A DNA stretch of 64,000 nucleotides from Closterium sp. NIES-65 (lineage: Eukaryota; Streptophyta; Zygnematophyceae; Desmidiales; Closteriaceae): contig CANXME010002468.1 of assembly GCA_948144175.1 (NCBI GenBank), forward strand, positions 154,517 through 218,516. The letters run 5' to 3'. Positions 8,239-20,400 of this stretch are shown one piece after another; position 1 is the first letter of the stretch; every line of letters begins with the position of its first letter. A program made the translations under genes and the position numbers. The notes under the pieces are model-generated. The model was given only the letters and a program-made list of their open reading frames with translations. It was not told the origin of the DNA and did not search any database.

Positions 8239-8543
8239 GCATGCTTGTGCGAAGTTGTAATCAATCCTTTGGTAAATGAAAATTGCTCTATCGACGTATT
8301 GACGCGAGGAGCTTTTCTGCACACGCACATATCGTTCGTCAACGCTGCGCAATTGAGCTTGGGATTGCTCTTGGTGCACACGACCGTTTTTACACTAAGG
8401 AAAATCCCTCTACAAATACGGACCCTTGGTTAGGGGCTGGCGTTGCCAGGCACCCGAGGACCCTTGGAGGTGACCCCGTGGGGACTACCTAGAGTGTATT
8501 AAAGGTGTGCTTAAGAGTTTCTAGATCCCAATAGTAGTCAACA

Positions 8544-8547
8544 TTTC
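8544..8547 (+). other. Target-site duplication, right copy (TTCT)
   Basis: Directly follows LTR 3 and matches 21-24. No such duplication flanks LTR 2, which supports a single insertion event. Confidence 0.7.
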
Positions 8548-9499
8548 TTGCATTTTTGCACACGCTAGGCCCTTGTTCTTGCAATTTTGCACACGCTAGG
8601 CCCTTGTTGTTGAAAGTTTGCACTCGCTAGGCCCTTGTTCTTGAAATTTTGCACACGCTAGGCCCTTGTTCTTGCTATTTTGCACAAGCTAGGCCCTTGT
8701 TCTTGAAAGTTTGCACACGCTAGGCCCTTGTTCTTGCAATTTTGCACACGCTAGGCACTTGTACTTCCAATTTTGCACTTGCTAGGCCCTTGTTCTTGAA
8801 ATTTTGCACACGCTAGGCCATTGTTCTTAAATTGTTGCACATGCTAGGCCCTTGTTTTTGAAATTTTGCACACGCAAGGCCTTTGTTCTTCCAATTTTGC
8901 ACATGTTAGGCCCTTGTTCTTGCTATTTTGCACACGCTAGGCCCTTGTTCTTGCTATTTTGCACACGCTAGGCCCTTGTTCTTGAAATTTTGCACACGCT
9001 AGGCCCTTGTTCTTGCTATTTTGAACACGCTAGGCCCTTTGTGCTTGTAATTTTGCACTCGCTAGGCCCTTGTTCTTGCAATTTTGCACCCGCAGGGCCC
9101 TTGTTCTTGAAATTTTGCACACGCTAGGCCCTTTTTCTTGAAATTTTGCACATGCTAGGCCCTTGTTCTTCCAATTTTGCACACGCAAGGCCCTTGTTCT
9201 TGCTATTTTGCACACGCTAGGCCCTTGTTCTTGCAATTTTGCACTCGCTAGGCCCTTGTTCTTGAAATGTTGCACACGCTAGGCCCTTGTTCTTGCAATT
9301 TTGCACAAGCTAGGCACTTGTTCTTCCAATTTTGCACTCGCTAGGCACTTGTCAATGCAATTTTGCACTCGCTAGGCCCTTGTTCTTGAAATTTTGCACA
9401 CGCTAGGCCCTTGTTCTTGCAATTTTGCACACGCTAGGCCCTTGTTCTTGCAATTTTGCACACGCTAGGCCCTTCTTGCAATCTTGCACCTGCTAGGCT

Positions 9500-12400
9500 C
9501 TAGTTCTTGAAACTTTGCACACGCTATGCCCTTGTTCTTGAAATTTTGCACACGCTAGCCCCTTGTTCTTCCAATTTTGCACATACTAGGCCCTTGTTCT
9601 TGCTATTTTGCAAATGCGCGGCCCTTGTTCTTGAAATTTTGCACACGCTAGGCCCTTGTTCTTGCAATTTTGCACACGCTAGGCCCTTGTTCTTCCAATT
9701 TTGCACTCGCTTGGCCCTTGTTCTTGCTATTTTGCACACGCTAGGCCCCTATTCTTGCTATTTTGCACACGCTAGGCCCTTGTTCTTGCTATTTTGCACA
9801 CGCTAAGCCCTTGTTCTTGAAATTGTGCACATGCTAGGCCCTTGTACTTGCTATTTTGCGCAAGGTAGGCCCTTGTTCTTACAATTTCGCACACGCTAGG
9901 CCCTTGTTCTTACAAATTTGCATTCGCTAGGCCCTTGTTCTTACAATTTTGCACACGCTAAGCTCTTGTTCTTGCTATTTTGTACACGCTAGGCCTTTGT
10001 TCTTGCTATTTTGCACACGCTAGGTCCTTGTTCTTGAAATTTTGCACATGCTAGGCCCTTGTACTTGCTATTTTGCACACGCTAGGCCCTTGTTCTTCCA
10101 ATTTTGCACACGCTAGGCCCTTGTTCTTGCAATTTTGCACACGCTAGGCACTTGTTCTTTCAATTTTGTGCTCGCTAGGCCCTTGTTCTTGAAATTTTGC
10201 ACACGCTAGGCCCTTGTTCTTTGCAATTTTGCACACGCTAGTCCCTTGTTCTTCCAATTTTGCACTCGCTAGGCCCTTGTTCTTGCAATTTTGCACACGC
10301 TAGGCCCTTGTTCTTGCAATTTTGCACACGCTAGGCCCTTATTCTTGAAATTTTGCACTCGTTAGGCCCTTGTTCTTCCAATTTTGCACTCACTAGACCC
10401 TTGTTCTTGCAAATATGCACACACTAGGCCCTTGTTCTTCCAATTTTGCACTCGCTAGGCCCTTGTTCTTGCAATTTTGCACACGCTAGGCCCTTTTTCT
10501 TGCAATTTTGCACACGCTAGGCCCTTGCTCTTGAAATTTTGCACTCGCTACGCCCTTGTTCTTGAAATTTTGCACACGCTAGGCCCTTGTCCTGGCTATT
10601 TTGCACACGCTAGGCCCTTGTTCTTCCAATTCTGCACTCGCTAGGCCCTTGTTCTTGAAATTGTGCACACGCTCGGACCTTGTTCTTGCAATTTTGCACA
10701 CGCTAGGCCCTTGTTCTTGCAGTTTTGCACACGCTAGGCACTTGTTCTTCCAATTTTGCACTCGCTAGGCCCTTGTTCTTGAACTTTTGCACACGCTACG
10801 ACCTTGTTCTTGCTATTTTGCACAAGCTAAGCCCTTGTTCTTCCAATTTTGCTCTCGCTAGGCCCTTGTTCTTGCAATTGTGCACACGCTAGGCCCTTGT
10901 TCTTCCAATTTTGCACTCGCTAGGCCCTTGTTCTTGCAATTTTGCACACGCTAGGCCCTTGTTCTTGCAATTTTGCACACGCTAGGCCCTTGCTCTTGAA
11001 AATTTACACTCGCTAGGCCCTTGTTCTTGAAATTTTGCACACGCTAGGCCCTTGTCCTTGCTATTTTGCACACGCTAGGCCCTTGTTCTTCCAATTCTGC
11101 ACTCGCTAGGCCCTTGTTCTTGAAATATTGCACACGCTAGGCCCTTGTTCTTGAAATTTTGCACACGCTAGGCACTTGTTCTTCCAATTTTGCACTCGCT
11201 AGGCCCTTGTTCTTGCAATTTTGCATTCGCTAGGCCCTTGTTCTTGAAATTGTGCACACGCTAGGCACTTGTTCTTACAATTTTGCACTCGCTAGGCCCT
11301 TTTTCTTGCACTTTTGCACTCGCTAGGCCCTTGTTCTTGAACTTTTGCACACCCTAGGCCCTTGTTATTGCAATTTTGCACACGCTATGCCCTTGTTCTT
11401 GCAATTTTGCACACACTAGGCCCTTGTTCATGCAACTTTGCACACGCTAGCCCTTGTTCTTGCAATTTTGCACACGCTAGGCCCTTGTTCTTGCAATTTT
11501 GCACACGCTAGGCCCTTGTTCTTTAAATTTTGCACTCGCTAGGCCCTTGTTCTTGAATTTTTGCACACGCTAGGCCCTTGTTCTTGCTATTTTGCACACG
11601 CTAGGCCCTTGTTCTTGCAATTTTGCACTCGCTAGGCCCTTGTTCTTGAAATTTTGCACACGGTAGGCCCTTGTCTTGCTATTTTGCACACGCTAGGCCC
11701 TTGTTCTTCCAATTCTGCACTCGCTAAGCCCTTGTTCTTGAAATGTTGCACACACTAGGCCCTTGTTCTTGCAATTTTGCACACGCTAGGCACTTGTTCT
11801 TCCAATTTTGCACTCGCTAGGCCCTTGTTCTTGCAATTTTGCACTCGCTAGGCCCTTCTTCTTGAAATTGTGCACACGCTAGGCCATTGTTCTTGCAATT
11901 TTGCACACGCTAGGCCCTTGTTCTTGCAATTTTGCACACGCTAGGCCCTTGTTCTTCCAATTTTGCACTCGCTAGGCCCTTGTTCTTGCAAATTTGCACA
12001 CGCTAGGCACTTGTTCTTCCAATTTTGCACTCGCTGGGCCTTTGTTCTTGCAATTTTGCACTCGCTAGTCCCTTGTTCTTGAACTTTTGCACACGCTAGG
12101 CCCTTGTTCTTGCAATTGTGCACACGCTAGGCCCTTTTTCTTCCAATTTTGCACTCGCTAGGCCCTTGTTCTTGCAATTTTGCACACGCTAGGCCCTTGT
12201 TCTTGCAATTTTTCACATGCTAGGCCTTTGCTCTTGAAATTTTGCACTCGCTAGGCCCTTGTTCTTGAAATTTTGCACACGCTAGGCCCTTGTCCTTGCT
12301 ATTTTGCACACGCTAGGCCCTTGTTCTTCCAATTCTGCACTCGCTAGGCCCTTGTTCTTGAAATGTTGCACACACTAGGCCCTTGTTCTTGCAATTTTGC

Positions 12401-15400
12401 ACACGCTAGGCACTTGTTCTTCCAATTTTGCACTCGCTAGGCCCTTGTTCTTGCAATTTTGCGTTCGCTAGGCCCTTGTTCTTGAAATTGTGCACACGCT
12501 AGGCCCTTGTTCTTGCAATTTTGCACACGCTAGGCCATTGTTCTTGCAATTTTGCACATGCTAGGCCCTTGTTCTTCCAATTTTGCACTCGCTAGGCCCT
12601 TGTTCTTGCAATTTTGCACACGCTAGGCACTTGTTCTTCCAATTTTGCACTCGCTGGGCCCTTGTTCTTGCAATTTTGCACTCGCTAGGCCCTTGTTCTT
12701 GAACTTTGGCACATGCTAGGCCCTTGTTTTTGCAATTTTGCACACGCTAGGCCCTTGTTCTTGCAATTTTGCACACGCTAGGCCCTTGTTCTTCAAATTT
12801 TGTTCTCGCTTGCACACGGTAGGCACTTGTTCTTCCGATTTTGCACACACTAGGCCCTTGTTCTTGCTATTTTGCACACGCTAGGCCCTTCTTCATGAAA
12901 TTTTGCACACGCTAGGCCCTTGTTCTTGCAATTTTGCACACGCTAGGCCCTTGTTCTTCCAATTTTGCACTCGCTAGGCCCTTGTTCTTGCAATTTTGCA
13001 CACGCTAGGCCCTTGTTCTTGCAATTTTGCACACGCTAGGCCCTTGTTCTTGAAATTTTGCACTCGCTAGGCCCTTGTTCTTGCTATTTTGCAAACGCTA
13101 GGCCCTTGTTCTTCCAATTCTGCACTCGCTAGGCCCTTGTTCTTGCAATTGTGCACACGCTAGGCCCTTGTTCTTCCAATTTTGCACTCGCTACGCCCTT
13201 GTTCTTGCAATTTTGCACACGCTAGGCCCTTGTTCCTGCAATTTTGCACACGCTAGGCCCTTGCTCTTCAAAATTTGCACTCGCTAGGCCCTTGTTCTTG
13301 AAATTTTGCACACGGTAGGCCCTTGTCCTTGCTATTTTGCACACGCTAGGCCCTTGTTCTTCCAATTCTGCACATGCTAGGCCCTTTTTCTTGCTATTTT
13401 GCACATGCCCGGCCCTTGTTCTTGAAATTTTGCACACGCTAGGCCCTTGTTCTTCCAATTTTGCACTCGCTTGGCCCTTGTTCTTGCTATTTTGCACACG
13501 CTAGGCCCCTGTTCTTGCTATTTTGCACACTCTAGGCCCTTGTTCTTGCTATTTTGCACATGCTAGCCCCTTGTTCTTCCAATTTTGCACATGCTAGGCC
13601 CTTTTTCTTGCTATTTTGCACATGCCCGGCCCTTGTTCTTGAAATTTTGCACACGCTAGGCCCCTGTTCTTGCTATTTTGCACACTCTAGGCCCTTGTTC
13701 TTGCTATTTTGCACACGCTAAGCCCTTGTTCTTGAAATTTTGCACATGCTAGGCCCTTGTACTTGCTATTTTGCGCAAGGTAGGCCCTTGTTCTTACAAT
13801 TTCGCACACGCTAGGCCCTTGTTCTTACAAATTTGCATTCGCTAGGCCCTTGTTCTTACAATTTTGCACACGCTAGGCTCTTGTTCTTGCTATTTTGTAC
13901 ACGCTAGGCCTTTGTTCTTGCTATTTTGCACACGCTAGGCCCTTGTTCTTGAAATTTTGCACATGCTAGGCCCTTGTACTTGCTATTTTGCACACGCTAG
14001 GCCCTTGTTCTTGAACATTTGCACACCCTAGGCCCTTGTTATTGCACTTTTGCACACGCTATGCCCTTGTTCTTGCAATTTTGCACACGCTAGGCCCTTG
14101 TTCTTCCAATTTTGCACACGCTAGGCACTTGTTCTTCCAATTTTGTGCTCGCTAGGCCCTTGTTCTTGAAAGTTTGCACACGCTAGGCCCTTGTTCTTGC
14201 AATTTTGCACACGCTAGTCCCTTGTTCTTCCAATTTTGCACTCGCTAGGCCCTTGTTCTTGCAATGTTGCACATGCTAGGCCCTTGTTCTTGCAATTTTG
14301 CACACGCTAGGCCCTTGTTCTTGAAATTTTGCACTCGTTAGGCCCTTGTTCTTCCAATTTTGCACTCGCTAGGCCCTTGTTCTTGCAAATGTGCACACGC
14401 TAGGCCCTTGTTCTTCCAATTCTGCACTCGCTAGGCCCTTGTTCTTGAGATTGTGCACACGCTCGGACCTTGTTCTTGTAATTTTGCACACGCTAGGCCC
14501 TTGTTCTTGCAGTTTTGCACACGCTAGGCACTCGTTCTTCCAATTTTGCACTCGCTAGGCCCTTGTTCTTGAAATTTTGCACACTCTACGACCTTGTTCT
14601 TGCTATTTTGCACACGCTAAGCCCTTGTTCTTCCAATTTTGCACTCGCTAGGCCCTTGTTCTTGCAATTGTGCACACGCTAGGCCCCTGTTCTTCCAATT
14701 TTGCACTCGCTAGGCCCTTGTTCTTGCAATTTTGCACACGCTAGGCCCTTGTTCTTGCAATTTTGCACACGCTAGGCCCTTGCTCTTGAAATTTTGCACT
14801 CGCTAGGCCCTTGTTCTTGAAATTTTGCACACGCTAGGCCCTTGTCCTTGCTATTTTGCACGCGCTAGGCCCTTGTTCTTCCAATTCTGCACTCGCTAGG
14901 CCCTTGTTCTTGAAATGTTGCACACGCTAGGCCCTTGTTCTTGCAATTTTGCACACGCTAGGCACTTGTTCTTCCAATTTTGCACTCGCTAGGCCCTTGT
15001 TCTTGCAATTTTGCATACGCTAGGCACTTGTTCTTACAATTTTGCACTCGCTAGGCCCTTTTTCTTGCACTTTTGCACTCGCTAGACCCTTGTTCTTGAA
15101 CTTTTGCACACCCTAGGCCCTTGTTATTGCAATTTTGCACACGTTATGCCCTTGTTCTTGCAATTTTGCACACGCTAGGCCCTTGTTCATGCAACTTTGC
15201 ACACGCTAGGCCCTTGTTCTTGCAATTTTGCACACGCTAGGCCCTTGTTCTTGCAATTTTGCACACGCTAGGCCCTTGTTCTTTAAATTTTGCACTCGCT
15301 AGGCCCTTGTTCTTGAATTTTTGCACACGCTAGGCCTTTGTTCTTGCTATTTTGCACACGCTAGGCCTTTGTTCTTCCAATTTTGCACTCGCTAGGCCCT

Positions 15401-17400
15401 TGTTCTTGCAATTGTGCACACGCTAGGCCCTTGTTCTTGCAATTTTGCACACGCTAGGCCCTTGCTCTTGAAATTTTGCACTCGCTAGGCCCTTGTTCTT
15501 GAAATTTTGCACACGGTAGGCCCTTGTCTTGCTATTTTGCACACGCTAGGCCCTTGTTCTTCCAATTCTGCACTCGCTAGGCCCTTGTTCTTGAAATGTT
15601 GCACACACTAGGCCCTTGTTCTTGCAATTTTGCACACGCTAGGCACTTGTTCTTCCAATTTTGCACTCGCTAGGCCCTTGTTCTTGCAATTTTGCACTCG
15701 CTAGGCCCTTGTTCTTGAAATTGTGCACACGCTAGGCCCTTGTTCTTGCAATTTTGCACACGCTAGGCCCTTGTTCTTGCAATTTTGCACACGCTAGGCC
15801 CTTGTTCTTCCAATTTTGCACTCGCTAGGCCCTTGTTCTTGCAAATTTGCACACGCTAGGCACTTGTGCTTTCAATTTTGCACTCGCTGGGCCCTTGTTC
15901 TTGCAATTTTGCACTCGCTAGTCCCTTGTTCTTGAACTTTTGCACACGCTAGGCCCTTGTTCTTGCAATTTTGCACACGCTAGGCCCTTGTTCTTGCAAT
16001 TGTGCACACGCTAGGCCCTTGTTCTTGCAATTTTGCACACGCTAGGCCCTTGTTCTTGCAATTTTGCACACGCTAGGCCCTTGTTCTTGCAATTTTTCAC
16101 ACGCTAGGCCCTTGCTCTTGAAATTTTGCACTCGCTAGGCCCTTGTTCTTGAAATTTTGCACACGGTAGGCCCTTGTCCTTGCTATTTTGCACACGCTAG
16201 GCCCTTGTTCTTCCAATTCTGCACTCGCCAGGCCCTTGTTCTTGAAATTTGCACACACTAGGCCCTTGTTCTTGCAATTTTGCACACGCTAGGCACTTGT
16301 GCTTTCAATTTTGCACTCGCTGGGCCCTTGTTCTTGCAATTTTGCACTCGCTAGTCCCTTGTTCTTGAACTTTTGCACACGCTAGGCCCTTGTTCTTGCA
16401 ATTTTGCACACGCTAGGCCCTTGTTCTTGCAATTGTGCACACGCTAGGCCCTTGTTCTTGCAATTTTGCACTCGCTAGGCCCTTGTTCTTGCAATTTTGC
16501 ACACGCTAGGCCCTTGTTCTTGCAATTTTTCACACGCTAGGCCCTTGCTCTTGAAATTTTGCACTCGCTAGGCCCATGTTCTTGAAATTTTGCACACGGT
16601 AGGCCCTTGTCCTTGCTATTTTGCACACGCTAGGCCCTTGTTCTTCCAATTCTGCACCCGCCAGGCCCTTGTTCTTGAAATGTTGCACACACTAGGCCCT
16701 TGTTCTTGCAATTTTGCACACGCTAGGCACTTGTTCTTCCAATTTTGCACTCGCTAGGCCCTTGTTCTTGCAATTTTGCACTCGCTATGCCCTTGTTCTT
16801 GAAATTGTGCACACGCTAGGCCCTTGTTCTTGCAATTTTGCACACGCTAGGCCATTGTTCTTGCAATTTTGCACATGCTAGGCCCTTGTTCTTCCTATTT
16901 TGCACTCCCTAGGCCCTTGTTCTTGCAATTTTGTACACGCTAGGCACTTGTTCTTCCAATTTTGCACTCGCTGGGCCCTTGTTCTTGGAATTTTGCACTC
17001 GCTAGGCCCTTGTTCTTGAACTTTTGCACACGCTAGGCCCTTGTTCTTGCAATTTTGCATACGCTAGGCACTTGTTCTTGCAATTTTGCACATGCTAGGC
17101 CCTTGTTCTTCCAATTTTGCACTCGCTAGGCCCTTGTTCTTGCAATTTTGCACACGCTAGGCCCTTGTTCATGAAATTTTGCACACGCTAGGCCATTGTT
17201 CTTGCAATTTTGCACACGCTAGGCCCTTGTTCTTCCAATTTTGCACTCGCTAGGCCCTTGTTCATGCAATTTTGCACACGCTAGGCACTTGTTCTTCCAA
17301 TTTTGCACACACTAGGCCCTTGTTCTTGCTATTTTGCACACGCTAGGCCCTTGTTCATGAAATTTTGCACACGCTAGGCCATTGTTCTTGCAATTTTGCA
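9500..17400 (+). repeat. Older, partly decayed higher-order duplication in the 31-bp array
   Basis: A rare unit string containing GCGCAAGGTAGG occurs near 9850 and again near 13765, with similar neighbours on both sides, about 3,915 bp apart. The spacing is not an exact multiple of 31, so small indels have built up. Related strings recur at 10579-10761 and 14369-14551. The copies differ more than those beyond 22 kb, suggesting greater age. Confidence 0.6.
12795..12830 (+). repeat. Broken unit with register slip
   Basis: Here the core reads TTCTCGCTTGCACACGG: two units are fused by an internal deletion, one of the few places where the 31-bp register is lost. Confidence 0.6.
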
Positions 17401-20400
17401 CACGCTAGGCCCTTGTTCTTCCAATTTTGCACTCGCTAGGCCCTTGTTCTTGCAATTTTGCACACGCTAGGCCCTTGTTCTTGCAATTTTGCACACGCTA
17501 GGCCCTTGTTCTTGAAATTTTGCACTCGCTAGGCCCTTGTTCTTTAAATTTTGAGCATGCTAGGCCCTAGTTCTTGCTATTTTGCACACGCTAGGCCCTT
17601 GTTCTTCCAATTTTGCACTCGCTAGGCCCTTGTTCTTGCAATTGTGCACACGCTAGGCCCTTGTTTTTCCAATTTTGCACTCGCTAGGCCCTTGTTCTTG
17701 CAATTTTGCACACGCTAGGCCCTTGTTCCTGCAATTTTGCACACGCTAGGCCCTTGCTCTTGAAAATCTGCACTCGCTAGGCCCTTGTTCTTGAAATTTT
17801 GCACACGCTAGGCCCTTCTCCTTGCTATTTTGCACACGCTAGGCCCTTGTTCTTCCAATTCTGCACTCACTAGGCCCTTGTTCTTGAAATATTGCACACG
17901 CTAGGCCCTTGTTCTTGCAATTTTGCACACGCTAGGCACTTGTTCTTCCAATTTTGCTCTCGCTAGGCCCTTGTTCTTGCAATTTTGCACTCGCTAGGCC
18001 CTTGTTCTTCCAATTTTGCACACGCTAGGCCCTTGTTTTTGCAATTTTGCACACACTAGGCCCTTGTTCTTGCAATTTTGCACACGCTAGGCCCTTGTTC
18101 TTGCAATTTTGAACTCGCTAGGTCCTTGTTCTTCCAATTTTGCACTCGCTAGGCCCTTCTTCTTGAAATGTTGCACACGCTAGGCCCTTGTTCTTGCAAT
18201 TTTGCACACGCTAGGCACTTGTTCTTCCAATTTTGCACTCGCTAGGCCCTTGTTCTTGCAATTTTGCACTCACTAGGCCCTTGTTCTTGAAATTGTGCAC
18301 ACGGTAGGCCCTTGTTCTTGCAATTTTGCACACGCTAGGCCCTTGTTCTTGCAAGTTTGCACACGCTAGGCCCTTGTTCTTGCAATTTTGCACTCGCTAG
18401 GCCCTTTTTCTTGCAATTTTGCACACGCTAGGCACTTGTTCTTCCAATTTTGCACTCGCTGGGCCCTTGTTCTTGCAATTTTGCACTCGCTAGGCCCTTG
18501 TTCTTGAACTTTTGCACACGCTAGGCCCTTGTTCTTGCAATTTTGCACTCGCTAGGCCCTTGTTCTTGGAATTTTGCACACACTAGGCCCTTGTTCTTGC
18601 TATTTTGCACCCGTTAGGCTTTTGTTCGTGAACTTTTGCACACGCTAGGCTCTTGTTCTTGAAATTTTGCACTCGCTAGGCCCTTGTTCTTGCTATTTTG
18701 CACACGCTAGGCCCTTGTTCTTCCAATTTTGCACATGCTAGGCCCTTGTTCTTGAAATTTTGCACATGCTTGGCCCTTGTTCTTGAAATTTTGCACGTGC
18801 TTGGCCCTTGTTCTTCCAATTTTGCACACGCTAGGCCCTTGTTGTTGCAATGTTGCACACGCTAGGCCCTTGTTCTTCCAATTTTGCACATACTAGGCCC
18901 TTGTTCTTGCTATTTTGCACACGCTAGGCCCTTGTTCTTTAAATTTTGCACACGCTAGGCCCTTGTTCTTGCTATTTTGCACATGCTAGGCCCTTGTTCT
19001 TCCAGTTTTGCACACGCTAGGCCCTTGTTCTTGAAATTGTGCACTCGCTAGGTCCTTGTTCTTGAAATTTTGCACACGCTAGGCCCTTGTTCTTGCTATT
19101 TTGCACATACTAGGCCCTTGTTCTTGCAATTTTTCACACGCTAGGCGCTTGCTCTTGCAATTTTGCACATGCTAGGCCATTGTTCTTGCAATTTTGCACG
19201 CGCTAGGCCCTTGTTCTTGCTATTTTACACACGCTAGGCCCTTGTTCTTGCTATTTTGCACACGCTAGGCCCTTGTTCTTGCAATTTTGCACACGCTAGG
19301 CTCTTGTTCTTCCAATTTTGCACTCGCTAGGCCGTTGTTCATGCAATTTTGCACACGCTAGGCACTTGTTCTTCCAATTTTGCACACACTAGGCCCTTGT
19401 TCTTGCTATTTTGCACACGCTAGGCCCTTGTTCATGAAATTTTGCACACGCTAGGCCCTTGTTCTTGCAATTTTGCACACGCTAGGCCCTTGTTCTTTCA
19501 ATTTTGCACTCGCTAGGCCCTTGTTCTTGCAATTTTGCACACGCTAGGCCCTTGTTCTTGCAATTTTGCACACGCTAGGCCCTTGTTCTTGAACTTTTGC
19601 ACTCGCTAGGCCCTTGTTCTTGAAATTTTGCACATGCTAGGCCCTAGTTCTTGCTATTTTGCACACGCTAGGCCCTTGTTCTTCCAATTTTGCACTCGCT
19701 AGGCCCTTGTTCTTGCAATTGTGCACACGCTAGGCCCTTGTTCTTCCAATTTTGCACTCGCTAGGCCCTTGTTCTTGCAATTTTGCCCACGCTAGGCCCT
19801 TGTTCCTGCAATTTTGCACACGCTAGGCCCTTGCTCTTGAAAATTTGCACTCGCTAGGCCCTTGTTCTTGAAATTTTGCACACGCTAGGCCCTTGTCCTT
19901 GCTATTTTGCACACGCTAGGCCCTTGTTCTTCCAATTCTGCACTCACTAGGCCCTTGTTCTTGAAATATTGCACACGCTAGGCCCTTGTTCTTGCAATTT
20001 TGCACACCCTAGGCACTTGTTCTTCCAATTTTGCTCTCGCTAGGCCCTTGTTCTTGCAATTTTGCACTCGCTAGGCCCTTGTTCTTCCAATTTTGCACAC
20101 GCTAGGCCCTTGTTTTTGCAATTTTGCACACACTAGGCCCTTGTTCTTGCAATTTTACACACGCTAGGCCCTTGTTCTTGCAATTTTGAACTCACTAGGT
20201 CCTTGTTCTTGAAATTTTGCACACGCTAGGCCCTTGTTCTTGCACTTTTGCACACGCTAGGCACTTGTTCTTCCAATTTTGCACTCGCTAGGCCCTTGTT
20301 CTTGCAATTTTGCACTCACTAGGCCCTTGTTCTTGAAATTGTGCACACGCTAGGCCCTTGTTCTTACAATTTTGCACACGCTACGCCCTTGTTCTTGCAA

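Larger units (their letters stand above)
25..8543 (+). mobile_element. Tandem non-autonomous Ty1/copia-like LTR retrotransposon array (LTR-int-LTR-int-LTR)
   Basis: Three near-identical LTRs alternate with two near-identical internal regions of about 2.15 kb at a period of about 3,554 bp. Each LTR begins TGTTG and ends CAACA. Each internal region starts with a PBS matching plant initiator-Met tRNA and ends with a polypurine tract. Each encodes only Gag plus an aspartic-protease segment; integrase, reverse transcriptase and RNase H are missing and there is no room for them. This resembles the TR-GAG class of plant elements, except that a protease motif is kept. Mobility would require enzymes from a full-length relative. 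Only the outer ends carry a target duplication, so the tandem form probably arose by recombination after one insertion. Confidence 0.92.
7135..8543 (+). repeat. LTR 3 (3' outer LTR), 1,409 bp
   Basis: Ends AGTAGTCAACA and is followed directly by satellite, with no PBS. It shares with LTR 2 the bases at 140, 187, 500, 557, 802 and 1229 (LTR 1 numbering) and the 2-bp deletion, and has one private T at 8417. Confidence 0.95.

Noticed and set aside
25..8543. Two independent insertions side by side
   Set aside because: They would need two pairs of target duplications and four LTRs. Only three LTRs and one outer duplication are present.
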